Part shown: in pieces, positions 53,736-64,000 of the stretch
Position numbering within the stretch: position 1 is the first letter of the stretch
Layout: each line of letters opens with the position of its first letter
Assembly: GCA_016124855.1 (NCBI GenBank)
Contig: WGMX01000028.1
Location: 186,001-250,000, forward strand
Length of the DNA stretch: 64,000 bases
Direction of reading: 5' to 3'
Source: Anaerolineaceae bacterium
GTDB taxonomy: Bacteria; Chloroflexota; Anaerolineae; Aggregatilineales; Phototrophicaceae
Notes under the pieces: model-generated
Told to the model about the DNA's origin: nothing
What the model saw: the letters and a program-made list of their open reading frames with translations, nothing else
The model's database searches: none
Translations under genes and position numbers: made by a program

Positions 53736-55175
53736 CTAGTTGTCAATCGGGTTAAATGTTGCGCGTGGGACAAGTACAACTTTTTGACCAGTCTCCAACC
53801 CACTTATGATCTGACTTTCGGTTTCATTTCGCACACCTAACGTTACGGGTATATCGGTAAACTTGGTTTCACTTTGCTGTACAGTGACATAGGCTTGCTG
53901 TGTTACACTGTCAATCCTAACAAAGCGATTCGGCAGCGCGATAACATCGTTAAGCTGGTTGACGATAATTGTCGCGGTTGTGGTCATCCCAACTCGAATG
54001 GGTACGGTGGCGGCATCCAGTGTTACCCGAACTGTATAGGTTACTAACTGCCCTGCTCGAATCGGTGTTATAGCCACACGCGTAACATGGGCGGAAATTT
54101 TGGTGTCTGGCAACGCATCCAGACGCAAGCTCACAGACTGACCGGTTTGGACATTCACAATATCGGTTTCATCGACAGCAACATCGACATAAAAACTTGA
54201 TGAATTAATTAGACTCATCGCTGCGCCCTGAGGCGGCACCTCACCAACTACAAGATTATTTTGCGCGACAAGGCCATCAAACGGTGCAACTAATTCTGCT
54301 CTCGTCAAAGCAGCTTGGGCTTGTTTAACAGCCAGTTGGGCAAGCTGCATCTGAGTTTGAGCGATTTTTAGCTGCAATTCAGTTGGCCCATTTCTTAACA
54401 GGTCAAGCTGCCTTTGAGCGGCCACCACTTGAGCGTTCGCGCTGGAAAGCGCTGCAATATCAGCCGGTTTGTTTTCAGCACCGCTAACGCTAAGGTCTGC
54501 TAATGCGACCCCATTCTCGGCCTGAATGATTGGAGCAGTCACGTTATCGGCAGGATTGGATTGAGGAATATTGACTGAGAAACCCAAAGCCGACGCTTGT
54601 TCAGCGGTTTGCTTTGCGACAGCCGACGGTATATCGCGCTGCAGCTGTGCCTGCCACAATTGATTGCGAGAAATCTCAGCTTGCAGTTCTGCTATTTTCA
54701 CTTGATTGGGATCTGCACCGAGTGCTGCTGAACCCGCCTGTGCTTGGGCCGCCCTAAGCGCTGCTTCAGCCACCGCAATATCAACGTCTCTGGCAGGACG
54801 CGTTAAAGCATCATAAGCGGCCTGTTGAGCTGCTAAAGCCAATTGGGCATTTGCGACAGCATTTTCAAGTTCTGGCGCATCAAGACGCGCAAGGACATCC
54901 CCTTTCTTTACTGACTGCCCTTCTTTGATAAATATTTGTTTGACAGGTGCGCTAATGTCAAAGGCGAGAGGCAGCTGCTGTTGAGGTGTAATTGAGCCCG
55001 TCGCGTTAACAGTAACCGTTAAATCACTCTTAACAACGATAGTCTCATCTTCGATCTTTACCACGGTGCCCTGCGCCGCTGTTTGAGCATTTTGATATTG
55101 GGCGTAAAATATCCCTCCGCTCACTAGCAGAGAGAGCACAACTATGATGATGAATATTCGGAGTATGCGTCTCAT
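53736..55175 (-). CDS. HlyD-family export adaptor (second)
   Basis: Membrane-fusion/adaptor protein of 479 residues that partners MacB-type exporters. An N-terminal anchor (RILRIFIIIVVLSLLVSGGIFYA) is followed by a lipoyl-like domain (PVKQIFIKEGQSVKKGDVLARLDAPEL), a long alpha-helical hairpin rich in Ala/Gln/Leu (about 115-300), the second lipoyl half (ELVAPFDGLVAQNNLVVGEVPPQGAAM), and beta-barrel domains. The helical hairpin holds an extra Gln/Ala-rich loop (SALGFSVNIPQSNPADN) absent in its neighbour. GGAGG lies eight bases before the ATG. In a monoderm the adaptor probably works at the outer face without an outer-membrane channel. Confidence 0.9.
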   Translation of the reverse strand: MRRILRIFIIIVVLSLLVSGGIFYAQYQNAQTAAQGTVVKIEDETIVVKSDLTVTVNATGSITPQQQLPLAFDISAPVKQIFIKEGQSVKKGDVLARLDAPELENAVANAQLALAAQQAAYDALTRPARDVDIAVAEAALRAAQAQAGSAALGADPNQVKIAELQAEISRNQLWQAQLQRDIPSAVAKQTAEQASALGFSVNIPQSNPADNVTAPIIQAENGVALADLSVSGAENKPADIAALSSANAQVVAAQRQLDLLRNGPTELQLKIAQTQMQLAQLAVKQAQAALTRAELVAPFDGLVAQNNLVVGEVPPQGAAMSLINSSSFYVDVAVDETDIVNVQTGQSVSLRLDALPDTKISAHVTRVAITPIRAGQLVTYTVRVTLDAATVPIRVGMTTTATIIVNQLNDVIALPNRFVRIDSVTQQAYVTVQQSETKFTDIPVTLGVRNETESQIISGLETGQKVVLVPRATFNPIDN

Positions 55176-55178
55176 GGA

Positions 55179-56558
55179 CTAGCCTCCAAAAATGGACAGA
55201 CTATCGCCGCCGATTTTGACCGCCAGAACATCCCCCTTGTCAATGCCAGCAACAACTTCACTGACATCATCTCCTTGAAGCCCCAATGTGATTTCGACCT
55301 CTTGCAAATGACCTTGCTTATCGACCATATTGACAAAGGCTTTGCCGCGCTGACGATCAAGACGTATATATTCATTTGGAATGGAGAGAACATTCGATTT
55401 TTGATTCACTATAACCGAGGCTTCGGCAGTCATCCCCGTGAGGATGCGTGGATCAGAAGAATCCAGACGAACGCGTACATCGTAGTTGATAATGCCATTA
55501 TCGTTTGTTCCGACTAAAGCGATGGTTTCAATCGTGGCCAAAAATTCCACCCCGGGCAGTGCATCAACCTTCACGAGGGCTGGTGATCCTTGGCGAACTT
55601 TATGAATGTCAATCTCATCGACCTGCACCAACACATGTAAGGGAGAAATGTCTGTAAGCTGTACGGCTGGCAGTGCAGGAGAACCTAAGGAACCGATCTG
55701 AATATTCACAACCGAGACCACGCCGTTAAACGGCGCTATCAAAGACATGTCAGTGAGTGTTCTTGATGCCTGATTGACCTGAAGTTGGGCTTGCTGTACA
55801 GCAATATTCGCTTGGTCAATTTGGGTCTGTGTCGGTCCAGCTTTAACCCGTTCAAGTTCCTTCTGTGCCTGTGTCACACGGGCATATGCGGCGTTGAGTG
55901 CCCCACGATTACCCGTTTTGAGCGACTCTAATTGTAAGCGGGCGATTTCCGCGTTGAACGATGCTGCGCCGACTTGAGCGTCAAGCAGTTGGTATACTTG
56001 GTCAACTTGTCCACCATCTGCGTTCGTTCTTGCTTTTTCGGCTTGGGCTTTTGCAGCTAGTGCTTGCTGATAGCGCAGCTCCGCAGCTTGTAAATCAGTT
56101 GGCGATACCGCATTCTGAATGCCGAGGTACGCTCCCTGCGCGCTTTTTAGGTTAGCCTCCGCAACCCGAATAGCGCTATCATCCACAGGTTTAAGCACAT
56201 CCTGTTTCTGAAGTTCTGCGAGCTGCAAATTCAATACAGCGCGATCATAGGCGAGCTGCTCGTTGTCCTGCACCAAAGTCGCTAGCACATCGCCCTTTTG
56301 AACCGTATCGCCCTGCTGGACGAATACCTCGGCAACTTTACCAATACGTGTGAAACTTAGGTCAGCCACTGACGCAGCCTCAATTTTGCCGATACCGGTT
56401 ACAAAGAGCCGCACATCGCCCTGCGCAGCAACGTAAAAACGTAGGTTTTGGTCCGGTTCACGGGCTTGCATCAACTGCGTGGCACTGACCCCAAAAATAC
56501 AGATAGGAAGCGTCAGCACCAAAATGGTTAAGAAGATTAGTGAACGCCGTACCGACAT
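55179..56558 (-). CDS. HlyD-family export adaptor (first)
   Basis: Adaptor protein of 459 residues. The N-terminal membrane segment is RSLIFLTILVLTLPICIFGVSA. It has lipoyl halves (VAEVFVQQGDTVQKGDVLATLVQ and SLIAPFNGVVSVVNIQIGSLGS), an alpha-helical hairpin in between (about 100-255), and a closing beta domain (PNEYIRLDRQRGKAFVNMVDKQGHLQEVEITLGLQG). It is the first gene of the exporter operon, divergent from rex, and three bases separate it from the next adaptor. The ORF track starts at GTG 56561. The ATG at 56558, with GAGGG upstream, is preferred. Two adaptors for two permeases suggests two related assemblies or a mixed one. Confidence 0.9.
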   Translation of the reverse strand: MSVRRSLIFLTILVLTLPICIFGVSATQLMQAREPDQNLRFYVAAQGDVRLFVTGIGKIEAASVADLSFTRIGKVAEVFVQQGDTVQKGDVLATLVQDNEQLAYDRAVLNLQLAELQKQDVLKPVDDSAIRVAEANLKSAQGAYLGIQNAVSPTDLQAAELRYQQALAAKAQAEKARTNADGGQVDQVYQLLDAQVGAASFNAEIARLQLESLKTGNRGALNAAYARVTQAQKELERVKAGPTQTQIDQANIAVQQAQLQVNQASRTLTDMSLIAPFNGVVSVVNIQIGSLGSPALPAVQLTDISPLHVLVQVDEIDIHKVRQGSPALVKVDALPGVEFLATIETIALVGTNDNGIINYDVRVRLDSSDPRILTGMTAEASVIVNQKSNVLSIPNEYIRLDRQRGKAFVNMVDKQGHLQEVEITLGLQGDDVSEVVAGIDKGDVLAVKIGGDSLSIFGG

Positions 56559-56752
56559 CACGTCACACCCTCAAACACTTCATCAATCGAAGCCGATTGT
56601 TCCAATTGACTCAATTCGTTTATGATAACACATGCCAACATGATTCCTTGCTTTATTGGTAGTCGTATCAAATTAAAGCTAATCTGGCGTTAAAAATGCG
56701 ACAATGGTATTATTAACTATGCGTTATCTTTCACAATCCATTAGTAAACGGT

Positions 56753-56770
56753 AAGGGAGCAGTAGCCCTT
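56753..56770 (+). promoter_or_regulatory. Small hairpin that encloses the rex ribosome-binding site
   Basis: AAGGG-AGCAGTAG-CCCTT forms a five-bp stem directly before the ATG. The GGGAG Shine-Dalgarno core lies in the stem and loop, so the pairing could weaken rex translation. The stem is short and may be accidental. Confidence 0.3.
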
Positions 56771-57388
56771 ATGCCCGGAAATATTCCTGATATTGTTATT
56801 GGGCGACTGCCAATATACTTGCGCGCCCTCACACATCTTGCCCTCGAAGGTCAAGAAGTCACATCGTCGCATGAGTTGGGACGGAGACTGGGTATTAGTT
56901 CTGCTCAGATCCGCAAAGACCTCTCCCATTTTGGGGGATTTGGCAAACAAGGCACCGGTTACCAAATTTCATATCTTGTCGATCAACTTCGACAAGTGTT
57001 AAAAGTTGACCAAGAGTGGGAAGTTGCCGTCATTGGAGCAGGCGATTTGGGTACCGCGCTCCTTCATTACAAGGGATTTGCTGATAGGGGCTTCCGGATC
57101 GCCTGCGTATTTGATAATTCGCCTCAGAAAATTGGCAAGAAAATTGGGGATTTCGTCGTAAACCCAATTGATCAGATGCAAACAGTTATTCAAGAACGCG
57201 GTATTAAGATCGCGATGATTGCCGTACCTGCGGAAAAGGCCCAAGAAGTTGCCAACACATTGATTGAAGGGGGTGTACGCGCTATTTTGAATTATGCCCC
57301 GATGACTTTAAACGTACCGGCTGATGTCAAAGTCCAATATATTGATCCGGTCGTTCAATTGCAGCGCATGACGTTTTATCTGACTTAA
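56771..57388 (+). CDS. rex: Redox-sensing transcriptional repressor Rex
   Basis: Cytoplasmic repressor that reads the NADH/NAD+ ratio. The 205-residue length is typical. The N-terminal winged helix has [33 protein letters not shown], the Rex signature, and the NAD-binding Rossmann motif is [14 protein letters not shown]. The C terminus [15 protein letters not shown] is the domain-swapped helix of the family. The gene is divergent from the exporter operon and convergent with mreB, and its stop shares TTAA with the mreB stop. Rex usually controls fermentation and respiration genes; the F1-ATPase genes lie close by, but a link is only inferred. Confidence 0.97.
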   Translation: MPGNIPDIVIGRLPIYLRALTHLALEGQEVTSSHELGRRLGISSAQIRKDLSHFGGFGKQGTGYQISYLVDQLRQVLKVDQEWEVAVIGAGDLGTALLHYKGFADRGFRIACVFDNSPQKIGKKIGDFVVNPIDQMQTVIQERGIKIAMIAVPAEKAQEVANTLIEGGVRAILNYAPMTLNVPADVKVQYIDPVVQLQRMTFYLT

Positions 57389-58392
57389 ATTTGACCTATA
57401 CGTCGCAATATCGACTGATCTTCAAGCGCACGTCCCGCGCCGACCGCAACCGCAATCATAGGGTTTTCAGCGCGGTAAACAGGCACGCCGGTTTCATGAG
57501 TTAGGAAACGATCCATTCCGCGTAAAAGTGCTCCGCCCCCTGTAAGAACAATGCCTCGATCAATGATATCAGAAGCCAGTTCAGGGGGTGTTGTTCCCAA
57601 CACTGATTTGACCACTCCCGCAATGGCAGACAACGGTTCTTGAAGAGCTTCGATAACTTCACCGGTGGTGATGGTCACTGTACGTGGTAACCCACTGACA
57701 TTATCACGTCCCTGAATCTCCATTGATAGGGTTTCGCCAACATCAGCAGCCGCGCCCACCTGAATCTTTATAGACTCAGCGGTTGGCTGACCGACGCTGA
57801 GATTATACTTGCGGCGGACATAACTTTGAATGGCTTCATCCTGTCGTAAACCGCCAACTCGACCACTTTCTGCGCGCACGATGTTATTCATGGTAATGAC
57901 TGCCGCTTCAGTAATACCGCCACCAATGTTAATGACCATATCACCGGCAGGTGTGCTGACCGGCAGCCCTGCCCCAATTGCTGCGGCAAGCGGTTCCCAA
58001 ATTAAAAACGCCTCACGGGCGCCGGCTGATAGTGCTGCTTCATGCACGGCTCGTTTTTCGACGCTTGTCACTCCGAATGGAACCGTAATCATAACCGTTG
58101 GTTTGAATAGGCGCACACGACCGGCGACCTTGTCGAAAAAGTGTCGCAGCATCACTTCAGTTACTTCATAGTCAGCAATCACACCATCACGGAGAGGGCG
58201 AACGACTTGAATATCTTCATCATCGACCTTGCCGAGCATTTCACGCGCTGGCTGTCCGATTTCGACAATACGTTCTTCTTCAGCCGTTAGTGCGACAAGC
58301 GACGGTTCCTGTAATACAATCTGACCGTTCTCATAAATAAGAACGTTGACTGTTCCAAGATCGACGCCCAATTGTTTGCGGAATAATCCCAT
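57385..58392 (-). CDS. mreB: MreB-like actin-family cell-shape protein
   Basis: Bacterial actin homologue of 335 residues that directs wall synthesis along the cell. The phosphate-1 motif is [12 protein letters not shown], phosphate-2 is [15 protein letters not shown], and the adenosine segment is [15 protein letters not shown]. The membrane-binding N terminus MGLFRKQLG is visible. The ORF track extends to 58488, but the ATG at 58392, preceded by GAG, is the natural start. mreC and mreD are not adjacent. The C terminus meets rex head to head. The Ile in place of the usual Thr of the GGGTT motif is a minor change. Confidence 0.95.
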   Translation of the reverse strand: MGLFRKQLGVDLGTVNVLIYENGQIVLQEPSLVALTAEEERIVEIGQPAREMLGKVDDEDIQVVRPLRDGVIADYEVTEVMLRHFFDKVAGRVRLFKPTVMITVPFGVTSVEKRAVHEAALSAGAREAFLIWEPLAAAIGAGLPVSTPAGDMVINIGGGITEAAVITMNNIVRAESGRVGGLRQDEAIQSYVRRKYNLSVGQPTAESIKIQVGAAADVGETLSMEIQGRDNVSGLPRTVTITTGEVIEALQEPLSAIAGVVKSVLGTTPPELASDIIDRGIVLTGGGALLRGMDRFLTHETGVPVYRAENPMIAVAVGAGRALEDQSILRRIGQI

Positions 58393-58470
58393 ATCACTCA
58401 AACCATTTCGTTGACAATATGTTAGCGCGATACTATACCATACAACCCGTGAAGTGCAGAGATCAGTTCT

Positions 58471-58507
58471 CAAAAACAAATAGGGCAAGATAACTTGCCC
58501 TATTTGT
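58471..58507 (-). terminator. Terminator of the atp gene cluster
   Basis: On the minus strand ACAAATAGGGCAAG-TTAT-CTTGCCCTATTTGT is a perfect 14-bp stem followed by TTTTTG, 24 bp after the atpC stop. Confidence 0.92.
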
Positions 58508-58530
58508 CAAAATGAATGCTCAATGGATGT

Positions 58531-58983
58531 TTATTCGTCGTCGTCTTCGGTCACAATTCGCAAGATTGACACGGAACGACTCTTGAGCTTGTTCTTTACC
58601 TTCAGCGCCAGTTCGGCACGACGCAGTTCAAGAGCTGCTGTTCGGTTTTCCGCTTCGGGCACGCCTTCCGCCATCATTTTGGCTGCACGGGCACGGGCGG
58701 CTTCGATTCTTTCTTCGTCGAGCGCAAATGAGGATTCAGCTAAATAAGCCAACGCAACAACTTTGTCGGGGCGAATATCAACTACGCCACCATATATGAC
58801 AAACCGTTCTTCCTTATTGCCTTTACGGACGACCAATTCACCAAAACCCATTGTCGTCAGCACCGGAGCGTGATGAGGAAGTACGCCCATTTCGCCTTCA
58901 GAACCGGGAACTAAAACCATATCGGCTTCCCGCTCTTCAAAGACTTTGCGCTCTTGAGTCACAATTTCAACATGTAATGGCAT
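58531..58983 (-). CDS. atpC: F1 ATP synthase subunit epsilon
   Basis: Rotor subunit of F1 that couples to gamma and can inhibit hydrolysis. The 150-residue protein has the N-terminal beta sandwich (HVEIVTQERKVFEEREADMVLVPGSEGEMGVLPHHAPVLT) and the C-terminal helical hairpin (ERIEAARARAAKMMAEGVPEAENRTAALELRRAELALKV). GGAGG lies four bases before the ATG. It is the last gene of the cluster, followed by a strong terminator, and lies 73 bp after atpD. Confidence 0.97.
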   Translation of the reverse strand: MPLHVEIVTQERKVFEEREADMVLVPGSEGEMGVLPHHAPVLTTMGFGELVVRKGNKEERFVIYGGVVDIRPDKVVALAYLAESSFALDEERIEAARARAAKMMAEGVPEAENRTAALELRRAELALKVKNKLKSRSVSILRIVTEDDDE

Positions 58984-59056
58984 TTTGCCTCCTATCTATC
59001 CTCAACAATCGAGGTGTATCCCATAAATATGAATACACCTTTATGTAGCGAATAGT

Positions 59057-60466
<1,410 letters not shown>

Positions 60467-60592
60467 TTATCTCCTAATTTATTGTCGCGGTTGGCTTATT
60501 AATGCCCACCCATAAATTTCCTACTCGACGTTTCGATTCCAGTTGTTGATCATAAAACGCTCACGACTGGAAGTACGTAAGCGTTGATTATC

Positions 60593-61567
60593 CTATTTAT
60601 GTCCGTTGGTCGAAATCGCAGGCGCACCGGCAGTCATAATCTCGTCAGCCAGCGATTCAATCGACGATTGCAAAGCTTCAGCACCGCCGACAATATCCAG
60701 AATTTCAGCTGTAATAGCGGCTTGACGCGCTTTGTTGTATATCAGTGTCAAATCGCCGATCAACTGAGTCGCGTTATCGGAAGCATTACGCATGGCAACC
60801 ATACGAGCCGAATGTTCGCTGGCTTGGCTTTCCAACAATGCTTGATACAACTGTAATTCTGTGAAGCGCGGCACGATTTCATCTAAAATTGCGGCTGGGT
60901 CTGGCTCATATTCATAGTCTGAGCTTGACGCGCTGACTGTCGGAATATCTTTGAGCGATTCCTTCAAAATGCTATCCTCAGTCGAGAACGGCAGCAGCGG
61001 AAGCCAGCTCAAAACGACGGGACGCTGAGTCAGTGTATTCACAAAATCGGTGTATGCAATAAACACATCGTCAACCGAACCGGATAAGAACTCGTCAATT
61101 GCCAAGCGCGCGGCAGGTGCAATATCGGCAACTGTTGGATCAGAACCGAATGTACTGAACTCCGCCACTACATTTGCACCAGAGCGAATGAGCGAGTCAC
61201 GTCCTTTCTTACCGATAGTTACCCAACGGACAGGTTTCCCTATGCGATGAGCGAAGCGCTGCGCCACGCGAATAATATTTGAGTTAAACGCGCCAGCGAG
61301 ACCGCGATCCGAGGTAATTAGGACAATCATCACTTCTTTGATTTCAGCACGCGCCGTCAGTAACGGGTGTAAAGGAACACCTTTTGTGCTGGTGCTTTGA
61401 ACATTCAACAGGATTTCCCACGCTTTTTCAGCGAACGCACGGCTCGCCAAAACCCGTGCTTGAGCCTTACGAACGCGTGACGCCGAAACCGCTTCGAGCG
61501 CGCGTGTAATCTGGGAAATATTTTTCACACTACGAATACGTTTCTTTACTTCACCGGCTGTAGCCAT
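60593..61567 (-). CDS. atpG: F1 ATP synthase subunit gamma
   Basis: Central rotor shaft of F1. The 324 residues are somewhat longer than the usual 285-300. The N-terminal helix starts MATAGEVKKRIRSVKNISQITRALEAVSASRVRKAQ, and the C-terminal helix ends ALLESQASEHSARMVAMRNASDNATQLIGDLTLIYNKARQAAITAEI, the family signature. An AAGGAG lies six bases before the ATG. An insertion (about 200-235, SILKESLKDIPTVSASSSDYEYEPD) accounts for the extra length. It lies about 75 bp after atpA. Confidence 0.97.
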   Translation of the reverse strand: MATAGEVKKRIRSVKNISQITRALEAVSASRVRKAQARVLASRAFAEKAWEILLNVQSTSTKGVPLHPLLTARAEIKEVMIVLITSDRGLAGAFNSNIIRVAQRFAHRIGKPVRWVTIGKKGRDSLIRSGANVVAEFSTFGSDPTVADIAPAARLAIDEFLSGSVDDVFIAYTDFVNTLTQRPVVLSWLPLLPFSTEDSILKESLKDIPTVSASSSDYEYEPDPAAILDEIVPRFTELQLYQALLESQASEHSARMVAMRNASDNATQLIGDLTLIYNKARQAAITAEILDIVGGAEALQSSIESLADEIMTAGAPAISTNGHK

Positions 61568-61642
61568 ATTTTTCTCCTTATACCATTTTCAAAAACAGGC
61601 GGGGCACGGATTCCCATGCCCTATCGTGTTTTGTAAAAAGGG

Positions 61643-63148
61643 TTAGCTCCAGCTCGCGTTAACGGTATTCAGTGCTTCCTTGAGTTTCGCTTCCTGTGCT
61701 TCGTCAAGCGTCTTTTTATCGCCGATGCTGTTTGCCAGTTCAGCAAATTGAGTATTGAAGGTACGCAGGAACACAGTCTGCCATTCTTTTACCCGATCAA
61801 CCGATACATTATCCAGATAGCCTTTTGTGCCTGCATAAATCAAGGCAACTTGGTCGGCCACTGCGAACGGTTGATATTGAGGCTGTTTCAGCAGTTCGGT
61901 CAAACGGAGACCGCGATCAAGCTGCTGCTGGGTTGCTTTATCCAAATCTGAACCAAACTGGGCGAAGGCCGCCAATGAACGGAACTGCGCGAGGTCGAGA
62001 CGCAAACCGCCAGCCACCTTCTTCATGGCTTTGGTCTGAGCATCACCACCGACGCGGCTAACGCTGATACCAACGTTAATTGCCGGACGTGTACCTGCAT
62101 AGAACAGTTCGGGTTCCAGATAAATCTGACCATCGGTAATCGAAATAACATTCGTTGGAACATATGCGGAAACGTCGCCCAACAGTGTTTCAATGACAGG
62201 AAGAGCGGTCAAGCTGCCACCACCACGCGCATCACTCAATTGTGCGGCGCGTTCCAGCAAACGGCTGTGGAGGTAGAATACATCGCCGGGATACGCTTCA
62301 CGTCCCGGTGGGCGGCGCATGAGCAGCGATACTTGCCGATATGCCCACGCATGTTTGGAAAGATCGTCGTAGACGACCAGTGCATCCTTTTTGTTTTCCA
62401 TGAACCATTCGCCAATCGCACAACCAGCATATGGGGCGATGTAGTTCATAGCCGCTGAGTCAGAAGCGGAGGCCACGACGATGGTGGTGTATTCCATTGC
62501 GCCCTGTTCTTCCAACAAAGCTACCAAACGGGCAACTTCACCGCGACGCTTACCGATTGCAACATAGATGCAGTAAACATCTTTACCCTTCTGGTTAATG
62601 ATGGTATCGATGGCAATTGCGGTCTTACCAGTTTGACGGTCGCCAATGATTAATTCACGCTGACCGCAGCCGATGGGGGTCATCGAGTCGATAGCGACAA
62701 TACCTGTTTGCAAAGGACGGCCGACATTCTTACGTTCGATAACGCCGGGAGCAATACGCTCGATGTTATAGAATTCAGTGGCAGCAATCGGACCTTTACC
62801 ATCAACCGGATTACCCAGTGCGTCCACGACGCGCCCAACCATACCCATGCCGACCGGGATAGAAGCGATACGCCCCAAAGGACGCACTTCGTCGCCTTCC
62901 TGAATGGTGTCATACTCACCCATGATGATGATACCGACGTTGTCTTTTTCGAGATTGAAGGCGATGCCGGGCGTTCCGTTGGCGAACTGAACCAATTCGC
63001 TAAACCGGATGTTTTCCAAACCTGAAATGCGGGCGATACCGTCACCAACCTCTAGCACACGCCCGACTTCAACTGACTCAACTTTCTTGCCATATCCTTC
63101 GATTTGTTTGAGCAATGACTCATAAATATCGTTGGAGATCACAGCCAT
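61643..63148 (-). CDS. atpA: F1 ATP synthase subunit alpha
   Basis: Non-catalytic nucleotide-binding subunit of F1. The P-loop [13 protein letters not shown] lies near 169-181, the N-terminal beta barrel starts [17 protein letters not shown], and [27 protein letters not shown] is typical. The ORF-track start at 63184 is too long. The ATG at 63148 ([15 protein letters not shown]), directly after an AGGAGG, is right and gives 501 residues. The gene starts the cluster: upstream is a 216-bp gap and then proC, not atpH, so the delta and Fo genes lie elsewhere. Confidence 0.98.
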   Translation of the reverse strand: MAVISNDIYESLLKQIEGYGKKVESVEVGRVLEVGDGIARISGLENIRFSELVQFANGTPGIAFNLEKDNVGIIIMGEYDTIQEGDEVRPLGRIASIPVGMGMVGRVVDALGNPVDGKGPIAATEFYNIERIAPGVIERKNVGRPLQTGIVAIDSMTPIGCGQRELIIGDRQTGKTAIAIDTIINQKGKDVYCIYVAIGKRRGEVARLVALLEEQGAMEYTTIVVASASDSAAMNYIAPYAGCAIGEWFMENKKDALVVYDDLSKHAWAYRQVSLLMRRPPGREAYPGDVFYLHSRLLERAAQLSDARGGGSLTALPVIETLLGDVSAYVPTNVISITDGQIYLEPELFYAGTRPAINVGISVSRVGGDAQTKAMKKVAGGLRLDLAQFRSLAAFAQFGSDLDKATQQQLDRGLRLTELLKQPQYQPFAVADQVALIYAGTKGYLDNVSVDRVKEWQTVFLRTFNTQFAELANSIGDKKTLDEAQEAKLKEALNTVNASWS

Positions 63149-63364
63149 TGAGGCCTCCTTGCTACCTTTAGCTAATATTCTCACTATGCTAACAGCGTAT
63201 TCGCTGGTTTAAGCCGAAACTGAGGATACAATATCAATATACAATGAATTGTAACTGATGGTCGGTCATCTGTCCACTTTTTCACAAACGGAAGTAACAC
63301 TGATTCGTATAACTTGTCTATACAGCATATTTACTATCAATTTACCAGTAAGAAATAGAAACAT

Positions 63365-64000
63365 CTACCGGTCACCTTCGAGTGTATCAGGGTTACGAAC
63401 AGGCTTACCACCACCCAACGCCACCGACCTTTGGAAAGCAGCCCAAACCGCCCTCGAAATTACAGTGCGGAGACCACCCTTTTCCAAATGATAAATGGCT
63501 TCTGCCGACGTTCCACCGGGGCTAGTAACCTGATTTCGCAGCTGCGCTGGATGCAAACCGGATTGTTCGGCATATTCAATCGAGCCACGCATGGTTTGCA
63601 GTACCAAGCGTTCTGCATCTCTACGAGAAAAGCCCATATGAACACCTGCATCAATCAGCGCTTCCATAAACATGAATACATAGGCCGGCCCAGTGCCGCT
63701 CAAGGCGGTTGCCATATCCAGATAACGTTCGTCGTCAAGAAAAATCTGGTCGCCCAGCGCACCAATCAACGCTTTTGCCTGCTCAATTTGCAGCGGTTGC
63801 ACTTCTGGCGTCGCTGTCCAAACAGTGATTCCTTGCCCAATTTGAGCCGGTGTGTTCGGCATTGCCCGCACTACGCTCGGATTAGCTACCCCTTCAGCAA
63901 TCGTTTTGATTTTCGCCCCGGCAATGATGCTTAGGATCAGTTTTGAAGAACGTGCACCATTTTGAAGTTCGGGCATAACATGACTTAACACCTGCGGCTT
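63365..64000 (-). CDS. proC: Pyrroline-5-carboxylate reductase, 5' end cut by the window
   Basis: Last enzyme of proline synthesis, reducing pyrroline-5-carboxylate with NAD(P)H. Only the C-terminal part is here. Visible motifs are VKPQVLSHVMPEL at the edge, VRAMPNTPAQIGQGITVW, and the family signature ALSGTGPAYVFMFMEALIDAGVHMGFSRRDAERLVLQTMRGS, with TSPGGTSAEAIYHLE. The reading frame stays open to base 64000 past the track's start at 63991 (KPQ is read before it), so the gene continues beyond the window. It is upstream of atpA on the same strand. Confidence 0.95.
   Translation of the reverse strand, partial: KPQVLSHVMPELQNGARSSKLILSIIAGAKIKTIAEGVANPSVVRAMPNTPAQIGQGITVWTATPEVQPLQIEQAKALIGALGDQIFLDDERYLDMATALSGTGPAYVFMFMEALIDAGVHMGFSRRDAERLVLQTMRGSIEYAEQSGLHPAQLRNQVTSPGGTSAEAIYHLEKGGLRTVISRAVWAAFQRSVALGGGKPVRNPDTLEGDR

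Noticed and set aside
63270-63287. Partial Rex operator upstream of atpA (CTGTCCA-CTTT-TTCACAA) and a TTCACAA half site at 56730-56736 upstream of rex.
   Set aside because: The atpA site matches about 11 of 14 consensus positions. At that level one or two such sites are expected by chance in 64 kb, so no operator is claimed without conservation data.

Overview
The window is a 64 kb stretch of ordinary bacterial chromosome, almost fully coding, with about 50 protein genes, one tRNA gene and no insertion sequence, phage, CRISPR array or rRNA. The gene style points to Chloroflexota (Anaerolineae-like, with Aggregatilineales/Phototrophicales relatives a reasonable guess). Secreted proteins and kinases carry long Thr/Pro linkers, SH3b and NBR1-type Ig-like domains. 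There is a BTAD regulator, and the GbsR-regulated exporter sits in a monoderm-style setting. This placement is inferred from gene style, not from a database comparison.

Layout. 0-5.5 kb: fabF-rnc, moaC-moaDE (molybdopterin synthesis, with the two molybdopterin synthase subunits fused), ftsY and prfB. 5.5-6.1 kb: a hairpin-rich spacer that ends in a consensus sigma-70 promoter. 6.1-10.7 kb: rpoC without rpoB beside it. 10.8-20 kb: an SH3b secreted protein, a glycoside-hydrolase lipoprotein, a gyrA-type topoisomerase gene, a BTAD regulator and a Rel/SpoT enzyme. 20-22.7 kb: moeA, a VKOR-like membrane protein and an S1-domain RNA-binding protein. 22.7-33.3 kb: an envelope block with a lipoprotein, a PPC-domain secreted protein, an M23 peptidase, a TolB-like propeller protein, a LysM/L,D-transpeptidase, an HD protein and a Ser/Thr kinase with extracellular SH3b and Ig-like domains. 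33.3-37.7 kb: a fumarase/aspartase-family lyase, superoxide dismutase and two EamA exporters. 38-42.8 kb: obg-nadD with an unusual tandem solute-binding protein, and an epimerase. 42.8-46.8 kb: a membrane-anchored unknown, a receiver-domain protein, an AAA ATPase and a metallo-beta-lactamase-fold protein. 46.8-50.3 kb: tig-clpP-clpX, with a His-rich insertion in trigger factor, then tRNA-Leu(UAG). 50.5-56.6 kb: a GbsR-type regulator and a four-gene MacA/MacB-like export operon that lacks its ATPase. 56.8-58.4 kb: rex and mreB. 58.5-63.1 kb: F1-ATPase genes atpA-atpG-atpD-atpC. 63.4 kb to the end: proC, cut by the window edge.

How the genes work together. Three groups recur. The first is housekeeping information processing and proteostasis (rpoC, gyrA, prfB, ftsY, rnc, tig/clpP/clpX, obg). 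The second is molybdenum cofactor synthesis (moaC, moaDE, moeA). The third is cell-envelope building and sensing (L,D-transpeptidase, M23 peptidase, PPC and TolB-like proteins, the kinase, mreB).

No clearly novel defence or mobile system is visible. The points most worth following up are a GyrA-type subunit without a recognisable GyrA box, an RNase III lacking one conserved acidic residue, the moaD-moaE fusion, the exporter without an ATPase, the His-rich trigger factor, the F1-only ATP synthase cluster, the tandem solute-binding protein in the obg-nadD operon, and a diverged 53-bp intergenic repeat. Several ORF-track starts are too long, and ribosome-binding sites place the true starts further downstream.
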